Shown here: positions 15,595-24,565 of the stretch, piece by piece
Position numbering within the stretch: the first letter of the stretch is position 1
Layout: each line of letters begins with the position of its first letter
NCBI RefSeq assembly: GCF_014697025.1
Contig: NZ_JACJRC010000039.1
Span: 1 to 39,649, forward strand
Length of the DNA stretch: 39,649 nt
DNA from: Alkalinema sp. FACHB-956
Lineage (GTDB): Bacteria; Cyanobacteriota; Cyanobacteriia; Leptolyngbyales; Leptolyngbyaceae
Direction of reading: 5' to 3'
The notes under the pieces: model-generated
Databases searched by the model: none
What the model saw: the letters and a program-made list of their open reading frames with translations, nothing else
What the model was told of the DNA's origin: nothing
Program-made: the position numbers and the translations under genes

Positions 15595-16500
15595 GTGAAA
15601 GACGCAAAACTAGTTTCTAAACAGAGTGCTGGCCATAAATCTACCGTGCGCCTCAACGATCGCGTAACCATTGGCGATCGTGAGATCATCATTGTTGGCG
15701 GCCCGTGCACCGTGGAAAGCCATGAACAAATGGACGCCGTTGCCACCCAGTTACAATCATCCATTCAAGCCTTACGAGGGGGAGTCTACAAGCCACGGAC
15801 TTCCCCTTACGCATTTCAGGGCATGGGCGTGAATGGGTTAGATATTTTATCCACAGTCAGTCAACGGCATGATTTGCCGATCGTGACTGAAGTGATGGCC
15901 ATTCATCAAATTGAAGAAATTGCTGCCCAAGCCCACATGTTGCAAGTCGGGAGCCGCAATATGCAAAACTTCGATTTGTTAAAAGCATTAGGGGAAGTGG
16001 ATAAACCGGTGTTGCTGAAACGGGGCTTGGCAGCAACGATCGAAGAATTCGTGATGGCTGCGGAATACATTGTCAGTCATGGTAATCCCAACGTGGTGTT
16101 ATGCGAACGGGGTATCCGTAGTTTCGATAATTACACACGGAATGTTTTGGACTTAGGGGCAGTGGCCGCCCTACGCCAAATTACCCATCTCCCGATTATG
16201 GTTGATCCGAGTCATGCTGCTGGCAAGTCGGAACTGATTGCCGATCTATCCCGAGCCGCGATCGCCTGTGGAGCCGACGGGTTGATTATTGAATGCCATC
16301 CTGAGCCTGAGAAATCGGTTTCGGACGCACGACAAGCCCTGTCGCTGGCTGAAATGGCTGCATTAGTCACAAGCTTGAAGCCGATCGCCCAGGCCGTGGG
16401 TCGGGACTTGTGTCCTCCGATGGCCCCTGCACAGCCCTCCTCCTCCCCCCGCCATCCAGCTGCGGAGAAGCCATCGGAGAAACAATTGGTTGCTGCTTAG
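15595..16500 (+). CDS. aroF: 3-deoxy-7-phosphoheptulonate (DAHP) synthase, type I-beta
   Basis: 301 residues; condenses phosphoenolpyruvate and erythrose-4-phosphate, the first step of the shikimate pathway. Motifs: GGPCTVES near residue 35 (metal-binding Cys), YKPRTSPYAFQG, LQVGSRNMQNFDLLKALG, LLKRGL, DPSHAAGKSEL and IIECHPEPEKS. It matches the Bacillus/Thermotoga-like type I-beta subfamily but has only ~25 residues before the barrel, so there is no N-terminal ACT-like or chorismate mutase domain; the last ~25 residues are a Ser/Pro tail. GTG start with AAGGAG (15582-15587) 7 nt upstream. It is preceded by two aromatic leader-peptide attenuators, so expression is probably induced on aromatic amino acid starvation. 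Feedback inhibition of the enzyme cannot be excluded from sequence. Confidence 0.95.
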   Translation: MKDAKLVSKQSAGHKSTVRLNDRVTIGDREIIIVGGPCTVESHEQMDAVATQLQSSIQALRGGVYKPRTSPYAFQGMGVNGLDILSTVSQRHDLPIVTEVMAIHQIEEIAAQAHMLQVGSRNMQNFDLLKALGEVDKPVLLKRGLAATIEEFVMAAEYIVSHGNPNVVLCERGIRSFDNYTRNVLDLGAVAALRQITHLPIMVDPSHAAGKSELIADLSRAAIACGADGLIIECHPEPEKSVSDARQALSLAEMAALVTSLKPIAQAVGRDLCPPMAPAQPSSSPRHPAAEKPSEKQLVAA

Positions 16501-16544
16501 CCTTCCAAAAATTCGAAAATATCCCTCAATAATCAAGAAATTAA

Positions 16545-16578
16545 GAGAATCAGGAGGATTATGTTTCTCCTGATTCTC
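16545..16578. other. Perfect 12-bp inverted repeat after aroF
   Basis: GAGAATCAGGAG (16545-16556) and CTCCTGATTCTC (16567-16578) with a 10-nt loop, 45 bp after the aroF stop and 65 bp before the CBS gene start. No T-run follows, so it is either a 3' stabilising hairpin, a weak terminator or an operator. Confidence 0.7.
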
Positions 16579-16642
16579 GATCGTGTAACCTACTTACAGG
16601 TACCTTGCGCTTTTGGATCGTCATAGTCCCTTATCATCACCC

Positions 16643-18022
16643 ATGACAGCGTTTGATGACTCCCTTTTTCCCTCCTTGGAGGATGCGATCGATCATCAGC
16701 CCCTGATGGTTGCGCCTCAAACGTCATTGTCTGAGGTGGTTAGCTTAATGAATCAAACACGGGGTCGTAAACTGCTGGAAGCAATGAGTCGCAGTACGGG
16801 CAAAATGTCTGGGGCGCGATCGAGTTGTGTTTTGGTCATGAAAGACCAGCAACTCCTCGGCATTCTGACGGAGCGGGATATCGTTAAGCTCACGGCTAAG
16901 GGACTGGACTTCGAGCAAACTATGGCTGAAGAAGTGATGATTCATCCGGTCATCACTCTTTCTGAGGCTGCTTTTCAAGATATTTTTGCAGCGCTTTTTT
17001 TATTTCGACGCTATCGAATTCGACATTTAGTCATTACTGCGAACGATTCCCCAAGCAATCACAATACTGTGGTGGGAGTGGTTTCCTCAGAAAGTATTCG
17101 CCAGGTACTGCGGCCCACCCATCTGCTGAAGTTGCGGCGGGTGGCGGATGTGATGACAACGGATGTGGTTCATGCTCCTCCGGAAACATCGGTTTTAGAG
17201 TTAGCTCAACAAATGGCAACTCATCGCGTCAGTTGCGTCGTGATTACGGAAACAGATAGCTGGCAGGAAAAGCTGAAGGTGATTCGCCCGATCGGGATTG
17301 TCACAGAACGAGATATTGTGCAGTTTCAAGCCTTTGGACAAGCGTTATCGATGGTCACTGCGGCGAAAATTATGAGTAGCCCGCTTTTTCTACTGAATCC
17401 CGATGACTCCCTGTGGACGGCCCACCAGGAAATGCAACGAAGACGGGTACGGCGCTTGGTGGTTTCCTGGGATTGGGGTGCAAAGTTAGGCATCGTCACC
17501 CAAACTAGTCTGCTAAAAATTTTCGATCCAGTCGAAATTTATGGCGTTGTCGAAACCCTTCAACAAACCGCCATTGAACTGACCCTGGAAAAAGCTCGCC
17601 AACCCACAACAATCCCACCGACTGATCCATCTCTACCGATTCCTCCCCATGTCGCCCCAATACCAGACGTGGTTACAGCCTCAGAGAATGTTACAGCCTC
17701 AGAGAATGTTGCAGCCCACGAACCGGATTTAGCTTTACTCCCCGATTTAGCACTGTCACAAATGGAATCGGGCCCTTTCTTATCCAATGCCCTGGATACT
17801 GCATCTTGTCATACGGTTCCGTTTCGACCGATCGAAACTCCAAATTTGGGTGAATTGCTCCTTGATTTGCAGCGACAGTTAGAAGAGTTACATCAAGCAA
17901 GCAATCTGTCCCCCGAGGAACGGCAACGACGCTTAGCTGTGATGATCGCAGAAGTCCATCGTATGCGCAGTTTTCTCAACCATGCGCCCCTCGATGCCAC
18001 TGCGCGATCGATCAGCTCGTAG
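16643..18022 (+). CDS. Four-CBS-domain protein
   Basis: 459 residues. Residues ~15-310 hold two Bateman modules (four CBS domains), with repeated signatures such as SSCVLVMKDQQLLGILTERD, RVADVMTTDVVHAPPETSVLEL and RRLVVSWDWGAKLGIVTQTS. A Pro/Thr-rich linker follows, including a short duplicated TASENV segment (18-bp DNA repeat at about 17672-17707), and the last ~60 residues form a coiled coil (LGELLLDLQRQLEELHQ...). CBS pairs usually bind adenine nucleotides and regulate a partner. The array is closely similar to the N-terminal part of the hybrid kinase at 30.1 kb. The ATG at 16643 is chosen over an upstream TTG (16613). Its stop codon lies in a short tandem duplication. No effector domain is visible. 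Confidence 0.87.
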   Translation: MTAFDDSLFPSLEDAIDHQPLMVAPQTSLSEVVSLMNQTRGRKLLEAMSRSTGKMSGARSSCVLVMKDQQLLGILTERDIVKLTAKGLDFEQTMAEEVMIHPVITLSEAAFQDIFAALFLFRRYRIRHLVITANDSPSNHNTVVGVVSSESIRQVLRPTHLLKLRRVADVMTTDVVHAPPETSVLELAQQMATHRVSCVVITETDSWQEKLKVIRPIGIVTERDIVQFQAFGQALSMVTAAKIMSSPLFLLNPDDSLWTAHQEMQRRRVRRLVVSWDWGAKLGIVTQTSLLKIFDPVEIYGVVETLQQTAIELTLEKARQPTTIPPTDPSLPIPPHVAPIPDVVTASENVTASENVAAHEPDLALLPDLALSQMESGPFLSNALDTASCHTVPFRPIETPNLGELLLDLQRQLEELHQASNLSPEERQRRLAVMIAEVHRMRSFLNHAPLDATARSISS

Positions 18023-18050
18023 CGGGTTGAAACTTGTAGCGGGTTGAAAC
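18019..18050. repeat. 17-bp-period duplication including the CBS gene stop
   Basis: GTAGCGGGTTGAAACTT (18019-18035), then GTAGCGGGTTGAAAC (18036-18050). The first copy contains the TAG stop of the four-CBS gene. With only two copies and no spacers it is not a CRISPR. Confidence 0.9.
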
Positions 18051-18087
18051 GCTTAGCTTGCTAACAAATCGATCAACGTGCAACTTG

Positions 18088-19335
18088 CTAAAAATCAGTC
18101 GTTTGGGGCAGAAAGTTGCTTGGGCTGGAGGCACGATCGATCGGCAATTCCGGTAAGGATGAACGATTGATGCGATAGGTGGGCGTCGAACGATAGGTAC
18201 GGCTGGGCGATCGATGGGATGGCCCAGTCATGCGAGTAAATAGGAAAAATCCACCCACCAACACCGCAACCCCAGCCACAACTGCGATCGCGATTTTAGT
18301 GGCACTGTAGGGACGCTCGCCCATGACTTGCCCCGTTTGGGCATTCACAATTACTTGAAAGACCTTGTTGTTATAGCGATAGGCTGATAGCCACACCGGT
18401 AACAAAATGTGTTTGAAAGTAATCTCACTATGCTGCGTAGAGACAGAATCCACATGCTGTTCATCCCCACCGATATCGTGACGAACATCCTGATGAATCG
18501 TTTCTTGCATTTTCTGTTTCGCGCGATCGAGGCCCGATTCGAGAGAAACTTGATAGCGCTGGGCCTTAAAACCCGCCAGAAAGGCCGGACTGTAGGGCAC
18601 TAATTGTTGTAAATTCCAGTTGGTTAAACGGTTGAGCTGTTTCTCAGGCAGTTGAGTGGTGGCTGGGATTAACACATCATCAAACGATCGGGACACATAG
18701 CCGGAAGTGGAATACCAATGGGTATGGCGAACTTGCTCACTAGTGGTCACCGTTTCCCCCTCGGAATTGGTGTACGTGCGCGTTTCAGTCACGTAGTAAT
18801 ACTCGCCCCGTTGCCCTGTATAGGAACTGTGGGTTTGCGCATCGTAGGTCCAAAACGGTAGATACACCCCCTGTAGCCCTTGCTGTTGAGCCATTTCCTG
18901 CAAACTGTTGGGGACAAACCAGTTATTGCCCAACCATTTGCGAATTTTATCCCGTGCCTGATTAGCGGTGACTTTGCAGGGCAGCACCCCCCCCGGCTCC
19001 ACGACGGGATGGGCCTTTTCACCTTTGCCCACAATCCCCGTACCGCAGAAGGGACATTTACCAGCCACATCCGGCGGCTGGAAGGTAATGCGGGCCCGAC
19101 ATCCCGGACAAGCCACCTCCAAAGCACTGTCTGACAGCAGTACCGTTTTCACTTTCCGTTCTGCCAAAAAGGACTCGAACGGAATTTCCTGCAACCCATC
19201 GGGAAGCTCTGGAACGGCTTCCTCGTGACCACAGTAGGGACATTTCAACTGTCCAGCCTTGGGGTTAAATTCGAGCTTAGCACCACAACTTGAGCAGGGA
19301 AACTCTTGCAGGTGGGTCAATGGTGTGGTCGTCAT
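18088..19335 (-). CDS. Zinc-ribbon membrane protein paired with SPFH protein
   Basis: 415 residues. Two N-terminal zinc ribbons: CSSCGAKLEFN...CPYCGHEE (residues ~14-37) and CPGCRARITF...CPFCGTG (~75-100). A middle domain with YLPFWTYDAQTHSSYTGQRG follows, then LLPVWLSAYRYNNKVFQVIVNAQTGQV, a membrane span (IAIAVVAGVAVLVGGFFLF, ~353-372) and a Ser/Arg/Pro tail. This architecture commonly sits next to an SPFH-domain protein with a C-terminal GYF or zinc ribbon, as here (190 bp downstream of that gene on the same strand). The role is unknown; an envelope-stress or membrane-organising complex is a reasonable guess from the partner. Start ATG at 19333-19335. Confidence 0.8.
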   Translation of the reverse strand: MTTTPLTHLQEFPCSSCGAKLEFNPKAGQLKCPYCGHEEAVPELPDGLQEIPFESFLAERKVKTVLLSDSALEVACPGCRARITFQPPDVAGKCPFCGTGIVGKGEKAHPVVEPGGVLPCKVTANQARDKIRKWLGNNWFVPNSLQEMAQQQGLQGVYLPFWTYDAQTHSSYTGQRGEYYYVTETRTYTNSEGETVTTSEQVRHTHWYSTSGYVSRSFDDVLIPATTQLPEKQLNRLTNWNLQQLVPYSPAFLAGFKAQRYQVSLESGLDRAKQKMQETIHQDVRHDIGGDEQHVDSVSTQHSEITFKHILLPVWLSAYRYNNKVFQVIVNAQTGQVMGERPYSATKIAIAVVAGVAVLVGGFFLFTRMTGPSHRSPSRTYRSTPTYRINRSSLPELPIDRASSPSNFLPQTTDF

Positions 19336-19437
19336 AGACAGGAAATAGAATGACGTTCAAAGATAGACGAAGGTCTGCGATGCCCTGGGAAGCCACCCTA
19401 CCAGCAAGGAAGATCGGGCATGGCTCGGGAGGATTAG

Positions 19438-19498
19438 CTGGGTAATTAACTGGGTAATTAACTGGGTAATTAACTGGGTAATTAACTGGGTTAATTAG
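19438..19498. repeat. 12-bp tandem repeat, about 5 copies
   Basis: CTGGGTAATTAA at 19438, 19450, 19462 and 19474 (identical), then a variant from 19486. It lies just 3' of the SPFH gene stop and upstream of the zinc-ribbon gene. Confidence 0.95.
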
Positions 19499-19522
19499 CT
19501 CGAAAATTCCATGACTCGGAAA

Positions 19523-20668
19523 TTACAGGGCTGGGGGAGGGGGCGGTGCACTATTCAGAATCATGGTCAGTTCAGGAATATCCTGGGCTCGTTGCCAGTT
19601 CGCCATCCCCGATCGCCATGCATAGGTCTCAGCAGTGAGACCATTTTGCAGTAATTGTTCTGGGCTAAAGGGGCCAAAGTTTTGCCCACCTCGGGAAATG
19701 AACCACTGGACAGCGGGCATGGGGGGCGGGGGTGGGGCAATAGGCTGCTGTTGAGCCGGTTGGGGGGCGGGCATTTGGGGATTTTGCATGGTCTGTATGG
19801 TTTGCAGGTTTTGCTGGGCGAAGGCTCCCATGAGTTGCTGCCCCATGGCAATGCCCACACCAAAATCGAGGGCGGGGGTGCCACCACCGTTGGGATTGTT
19901 GGCAGAAGCTTCGATCGCGTTGGCGGCTTGGAATTGGGCGTACTGTTGCATATTGCCCAGAATGCCCATGGACGCCCGTTTGTCGAGGGCTTCTTCCACT
20001 TCCGGCGGCAGGGAAATATTTTCAATCAGTAATTGCGTTAAATCCAGGCCGAAGCGCTGTACTTCCTCCAACATCGTTTGACGAATTCGATCGCCCAGTT
20101 CACCGTAGCGGGAGGCCAGATCGAGCAGGGGAATTTGACTCCCGCCAACGGAATGGGCAAAGGAAGTCATGATCATGTTGCGAATTTGATCGCTGATTTC
20201 TTCGACTTGGAAGAGGCCGTCGGTGCTGACCAGTTCTTGCAGCAGTTGGGTGGGATCGGCAACGCGAATGTTATACGACCCAAAGGCTCGCAGCCGCACG
20301 GGGCCGAGTTCTGCATCGCGCACAAGAATGGGATTAGCGGTGCCCCATTTTAGGTTGGTAAAGATGCGGGTACTAAAGAAGTAGACTTCGGCTTTGAAGG
20401 GAGAATTGAAGCCATACTTCCAGCCTTGCAGGGTGCTGAGGATGGGGAGGTTGCGGGTGGTGAGTTCGTAGGTTCCGGGTTCAAAGGCATCGGCGACTTG
20501 GCCTTCGTTGACGAAGACTGCTTTTTGGCCGGGGCGCACAATCAGCTTTGCGCCCATTTTGATTTCGTTTTGGAAGCGCTCAAATCGATAGGCGATCGTG
20601 TCGTTGGTATTGTCCAACCACTCGATAATATCGATAAACTCAGCCCGAATCTTATCAAAAAGTCCCAC
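19523..20668 (-). CDS. SPFH-domain (virion core protein-like) protein with GYF_2 domain
   Basis: 381 residues. Order: N-terminal helix (GLFDKIRAEFIDIIEWLD), a beta-rich SPFH/band-7 domain from ~30 to 245 (LIVRPGQKAVFVNEGQVADAFEPGTYEL is the characteristic opening), a Gln/Asn-rich segment, a Pro-rich linker ~288-315, and a C-terminal GYF_2 domain (WFISRGGQNFGPFSPEQL...WRSGMANWQRAQDIPEL). It belongs to the YdjI/lumpy-skin-virus-core-like SPFH branch, which forms membrane-associated oligomers and is often next to zinc-ribbon or PspA-like proteins. GTG start at 20666-20668 with a weak GGCAGG site. The partner zinc-ribbon gene follows on the same strand. Confidence 0.85.
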   Translation of the reverse strand: MGLFDKIRAEFIDIIEWLDNTNDTIAYRFERFQNEIKMGAKLIVRPGQKAVFVNEGQVADAFEPGTYELTTRNLPILSTLQGWKYGFNSPFKAEVYFFSTRIFTNLKWGTANPILVRDAELGPVRLRAFGSYNIRVADPTQLLQELVSTDGLFQVEEISDQIRNMIMTSFAHSVGGSQIPLLDLASRYGELGDRIRQTMLEEVQRFGLDLTQLLIENISLPPEVEEALDKRASMGILGNMQQYAQFQAANAIEASANNPNGGGTPALDFGVGIAMGQQLMGAFAQQNLQTIQTMQNPQMPAPQPAQQQPIAPPPPPMPAVQWFISRGGQNFGPFSPEQLLQNGLTAETYAWRSGMANWQRAQDIPELTMILNSAPPPPPAL

Positions 20669-20861
20669 GGAAGCCTGCCTCGCGATGGATTGAAATGCAA
20701 TAGATATCTACAGCATGCCCATTTGCGATTCCGGGGAATCATGATCAACGTGTCGATCGGGACGACTTCACTGGCGTCACTACTTCCCAGCTAGCAGGCG
20801 TATCCTATCCAAGAGCCCCTTTGAGATTCACCCATGGAACCGCTTGGGAGATCGGGCGACT

Positions 20862-21146
20862 CTATTGTGCCGGGGTGGAGGATTTCGATCGCCGAAACAC
20901 ACCCATCATGGACAGTCCAGTCACTAATAGCCCCAAACTCCCCAATCCATTGAGAACCGGATAAATGGCTTGAATCCCAAACAATTCTCCTGTGTGAATA
21001 CGCATCAGTAACCAGAGAAATCGCTTGGTGCCCAGCCAATCTGACAGAATGGGATAGGCCATGCCCGTAATGGTGGTCAGAAAAAAAGGAATACAAGTAA
21101 TCAGGGCAAGTACACGATGGTATCGACGAAAAGCTCGAATCAACAT
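20862..21146 (-). CDS. PepSY-type small membrane protein
   Basis: 94 residues: an N-terminal RxxHR segment (LIRAFRRYHRVLALI), one span (LALITCIPFFLTTITGMAYPIL), a short loop with FLWLLMRIHTGELFGIQAIYP, and a second span (NGLGSLGLLVTGLSMMGVF). The R-x-x-H-R-x-x-A start and IHTGE motif match the PepSY-associated membrane helix family common in cyanobacteria as a short stand-alone protein. Function is unknown. Start ATG 21144-21146 with GAAGCCCC upstream. Confidence 0.75.
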   Translation of the reverse strand: MLIRAFRRYHRVLALITCIPFFLTTITGMAYPILSDWLGTKRFLWLLMRIHTGELFGIQAIYPVLNGLGSLGLLVTGLSMMGVFRRSKSSTPAQ

Positions 21147-21309
21147 GGGGCTTCAAGAATCCTACAATGCTGTTCAGAGTCTGGCGTGATTGTGTGTCTT
21201 TAGGAAGGGAGATAGCAGGAAGATTTATAGGTTCTTGATAAGGAGGGCTGAGTTTAAAGCTCTGATATTTGAGGATCGTTAATCTGGATAGTAAGCCATA
21301 TAATGGGCA

Positions 21310-21350
21310 GCAATCCAGCAGCGATTTTACCCTCAGCATTGCTGGATTGC
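21310..21350. other. 11-bp inverted repeat GCAATCCAGCA/TGCTGGATTGC
   Basis: 21310-21320 pairs with 21340-21350 across 19 nt, just 3' of the PPC-like gene stop (minus strand). No T-run is seen; it is possibly the 3' hairpin of the protease-kinase-PPC transcript. Confidence 0.6.
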
Positions 21351-21371
21351 CCTCTGATCTACATTCATCCG

Positions 21372-22418
21372 TTAGTAAAGACTAACCCTATATTTACCGC
21401 GACCTGTGGGATAGAGTGATGTCACAACTATAAAATAGGTTTCATCACTGGGGAGTTCGGCCCGTTCAATTTGCACGCGGTACAGTTTGTCTTTGTCGGA
21501 ATAGGTATTAATGAGTTCACCTTTAGCATTAACAAGATAGACCAATGGAATGAAGTCAGCACTGGGAGTATCGACCCGGATGTTAACAATCTGACCTTTC
21601 TTGCCTGTAAATTCGTAGGCGGCAAAGGGACGTTTGCTATCCGTGAAGCGAGGACTCTTATCATTGAGCGCCCCTTCCTTATCTAAAAGATAGTTAGTTC
21701 GATCGTCCCTGACCACGAGACTGTAGCGACCAATATCTTTTTCAGCACGACTGGTAACTACGATCGCGTAAATTCCGTCCTTCGGCAGACGATTGAACAT
21801 AAAGGCACTTTTGGAGTTATTACCTTCACCAAACCGTTTGCCAATTACCCCCCCATCGGGATCAAAGAGGAATAGGGAAGGGGTGAGTCCTAACCGTTTA
21901 TCGTTGCTACCTACCAAACGAATTTGAATGGGTTCTTTGGCCTTACCATCGTAAAAATAAACATGGTAATAGCGGTTATTGGCAACTCGATCGAACTGGG
22001 ATAATACACCCGGTTTTGCCAGAGACTTATCAATAAATTCAGGTGGTTTGGGCGTTGGGACCGAAGGAGGTGCTGGAGGGGTTTTGGGAGGAGTTTTCGG
22101 AGGAGGAGAGGATCCTGAATTGTCCAGAGGGGGAGGATTATCCCGTGGCGGCGCAGGGGGAAGTTCTTCGCGGGGAGGGGGCGCGATCGGGGGTTGGGGC
22201 TGGGGTTCTGCGGGAACTGGAGTGGACTGACTTTGGTTATTTTTAATCGTGTTGTTGATTAAATCATCCGTGGAAGTCGCAATAATAGCTCCTGCTAAAG
22301 TTAATACACTCACCAAAGTCATTCCCGCCAAGTTGTACTTCAGTGAGCGCACCTTGGTGTTGAGTAATTTTGGCTTGAATAATAATTTTGTTCTTAAAAG
22401 AGTCTTAGATAAATTCAT
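21372..22418 (-). CDS. Membrane-anchored Pro-rich protein with two PPC-like domains
   Basis: 348 residues. One N-terminal membrane segment (about 30-50, NLAGMTLVSVLTLAGAIIA), a long Pro-rich linker (~65-125, PPAPPR and PPKTPP units), then two beta-sandwich domains like bacterial pre-peptidase C-terminal (PPC) domains: YYHVYFYDGKAKEPIQIRLVG...IYAIVVTSRAEKDIGRYSLVV and AAYEFTGKKGQIVNIRVDTPS...YFIVVTSLYPTGRGKYRVSLY. PPC domains are carried by secreted proteases, but here no catalytic domain is attached. ATG at 22416-22418 with GAGG 7 nt upstream. It is the third gene of a probable operon with a trypsin-like protease and a Ser/Thr kinase. Confidence 0.78.
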   Translation of the reverse strand: MNLSKTLLRTKLLFKPKLLNTKVRSLKYNLAGMTLVSVLTLAGAIIATSTDDLINNTIKNNQSQSTPVPAEPQPQPPIAPPPREELPPAPPRDNPPPLDNSGSSPPPKTPPKTPPAPPSVPTPKPPEFIDKSLAKPGVLSQFDRVANNRYYHVYFYDGKAKEPIQIRLVGSNDKRLGLTPSLFLFDPDGGVIGKRFGEGNNSKSAFMFNRLPKDGIYAIVVTSRAEKDIGRYSLVVRDDRTNYLLDKEGALNDKSPRFTDSKRPFAAYEFTGKKGQIVNIRVDTPSADFIPLVYLVNAKGELINTYSDKDKLYRVQIERAELPSDETYFIVVTSLYPTGRGKYRVSLY

Positions 22419-22522
22419 TGTCAAGCCTCAGTAAATTCAAAGGAGAAACGCAGAAATCAATGGATAACAATAGAACTTCAGGCAAGATCAAAGTCAAGAA
22501 ATAACTAGAGCAAAGACCATTT

Positions 22523-24511
22523 TTATTGTTCTTCAATCTTAACCTTGGCCAAAACTGCATTAGGCTCATAGGTAGGATCTCGAACGGACTGATCCCACGA
22601 CTTAGCATCTAACAAAGCTCTCATTTCACCTGCCTTCATCCGAATAACTAGTTCCTGAAACTCCGCATATTTAGGTGGAAAAGACTCAACGGGGTTCCCT
22701 CTAAGAATCTCCATAAAGCCTAGTGCATAAACACGCAACAAGGTTTCTCTCTGCACTGGATCATCCGTGTTCACTTCACAAGTAATGATTACTTTTTTAT
22801 CACTTACTTGAGTAACTATAGGTTTTGCAGTATTAATCAAGTTGGATTTCTTAGGATGTTTTTCTGGAATCACTTTGTTGATGTAATCGTCCAAAACTTG
22901 AGCTTGCCATTTCAGTTTTTGTTCCTGGGCTTTTGCATATAAATCAGAACTTGCTGGGATATCCTGGATGATTTTCATCGCTTGTTCTAAACTATCACTT
23001 TTTTCGTCTTTGGAAGTAGCCAAAGCTTTGTCTAGGGTAATCTGGTCTTGAGCTGTTGTATTGGCAGGACCACTAGGTGAAGTTGATGGTAATTGTGTAG
23101 TCTGTGGCGATTGTGTTGGAGTTGTAGATGATGATTGCCAGAGTTGATTTAGCCCGATCGCGCTAACAACTAATAACCCCACCGCTGCGCCCCCTAAGCC
23201 TAACCAAAGGACTTGAGGCGAGACGTTCAAACGAACCCGACTTGGAGTTTCCTGGGGGCGAGAACTCGATGATGGGTGCGGCGGAGTGGGGGATGATGGG
23301 GTATCTACCCAGGTTGGAATGGGCGAGGTTGACTGAGGCGAGTTCAAGTTAGAATTCGCAGAGGTAGATTGCGATGATTGCGATGAAGCGGCCTGTGGAA
23401 TTGGTTGGGGATCAACCCAAGTTGGCATCGGTGGACGATCGATCTGGGAAGCACTCGCGCTTGCAGCAGCATTACTCGTGGAATCAGCTTGTTCGATCGA
23501 CTCAATGGCCGCCGGAGGATTAGCGTGGTCATCAGTCGGTGGCAAGGAAACCAGCGTTTCATTCGGCGGATTCACCAACGGTTCAGAATTGGAGTCTTGA
23601 GCACTAATAACAGTCAGCTGCGGTGGCAGCGGTTCTGGGCTGGAACTAGAATCCTGGGAAATTGCACCTGGTAAATTTTCTAGATCCTGCAAAACCTCCT
23701 CAACGGATTGATAGCGATCGCGAAAATAGTACCGCACCATTTGGGTCAAGATCTCTGCAAACTTGTCACTAGTATTGGCCCAAGGTTTCCAGATAATTTC
23801 GCCCGTTGCCGAATCTTCCTGAAATTGGTCGGGATACAATCCTGTCACTGCTTGAATCCCAATGATTCCCAATGCATAGATGTCACTATTAGGGCGGGGT
23901 CTCCCATTGGATTGTTCGTTCGGCATGTAGCCTGGAGTTCCCACCCCCACCGTCAGTGCTGAACCTCCACTGCTGGTTCGCCGAGTAAAGCCTGGTTGCC
24001 GAATTTCTTTGACCGTCCCAAAGTCCACCAGAACTAGCTTGTTATCTTGATGCCGACGAATCAAGTTATCTGGTTTAATATCACGGTGAATCACGCCTTC
24101 ACGGTGAATAAATTGGAGCACATTCAACACATCTGCTAACAAGTACTGCACATCCTGTTCAGCCCAGCGATCGCCCGGTTTCATTTCATCACTCAGGGGA
24201 TGGCCTTCCACTAATTCTTGGACGAGATAGAACTCCTTATTTTCTTCAAAATAGGCCATTAATTGCGGAATTTGATTATGTTTGCCGAGCCGCATTAAGG
24301 TTTCGGCCTCAGACTGAAATAATCGCCTTGCATGATCTAAAAAGAAGGTATCCCGACTGGCCGGTGCTAAGTGCTTCAAAACACAGCGAGGATGGCCCGG
24401 TAAATCGGTATCCTCAACCACATAGGTTTCTCCGAAGCCGCCCCGTGCCAAGGCGGAAACCACTTTGTAGCGGCCTCTGAGTACTTTACCGATTAGTCCG
24501 GGAGATTGCAT
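22523..24511 (-). CDS. Ser/Thr protein kinase with membrane anchor
   Basis: 662 residues. A Hanks-type kinase domain occupies ~14-285: glycine loop LARGGFGETY, catalytic Lys46 (VLKHL), His-Arg-Asp 142-144 (HRDIKPDN), Asp-Phe-Gly 163-165, and GTPGYMPNEQ after the activation segment. A ~150-residue Ser/Pro/Gln-rich linker follows, then one membrane span near 436-458 (VLWLGLGGAAVGLLVV) and a C-terminal region ~200 residues long of no recognised family, presumably extracytoplasmic. Cyanobacteria carry many such SpkC/D-like kinases. The gene lies 54 bp downstream of the protease-FHA gene on the same strand; an FHA domain reads phospho-Thr, so the protease partner could be its substrate. No clear ribosome site. 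Confidence 0.93.
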   Translation of the reverse strand: MQSPGLIGKVLRGRYKVVSALARGGFGETYVVEDTDLPGHPRCVLKHLAPASRDTFFLDHARRLFQSEAETLMRLGKHNQIPQLMAYFEENKEFYLVQELVEGHPLSDEMKPGDRWAEQDVQYLLADVLNVLQFIHREGVIHRDIKPDNLIRRHQDNKLVLVDFGTVKEIRQPGFTRRTSSGGSALTVGVGTPGYMPNEQSNGRPRPNSDIYALGIIGIQAVTGLYPDQFQEDSATGEIIWKPWANTSDKFAEILTQMVRYYFRDRYQSVEEVLQDLENLPGAISQDSSSSPEPLPPQLTVISAQDSNSEPLVNPPNETLVSLPPTDDHANPPAAIESIEQADSTSNAAASASASQIDRPPMPTWVDPQPIPQAASSQSSQSTSANSNLNSPQSTSPIPTWVDTPSSPTPPHPSSSSRPQETPSRVRLNVSPQVLWLGLGGAAVGLLVVSAIGLNQLWQSSSTTPTQSPQTTQLPSTSPSGPANTTAQDQITLDKALATSKDEKSDSLEQAMKIIQDIPASSDLYAKAQEQKLKWQAQVLDDYINKVIPEKHPKKSNLINTAKPIVTQVSDKKVIITCEVNTDDPVQRETLLRVYALGFMEILRGNPVESFPPKYAEFQELVIRMKAGEMRALLDAKSWDQSVRDPTYEPNAVLAKVKIEEQ

Positions 24512-24565
24512 AGCACTAAGATTGCATGGCTCTAAAGGAACAGAGAGACGATTCGCCAGTGAAAG

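Noticed and set aside
18019-18050. GTTGAAAC twice, as at CRISPR repeat ends
   Set aside because: Only two copies, directly adjacent with no spacers; it is a short tandem duplication.
20791-21339. 182-codon minus-strand ORF overlapping the PepSY-type gene
   Set aside because: The PepSY-type frame has the RxxHR and IHTGE motifs and a normal start; the longer frame is low in pattern and overlaps it entirely.
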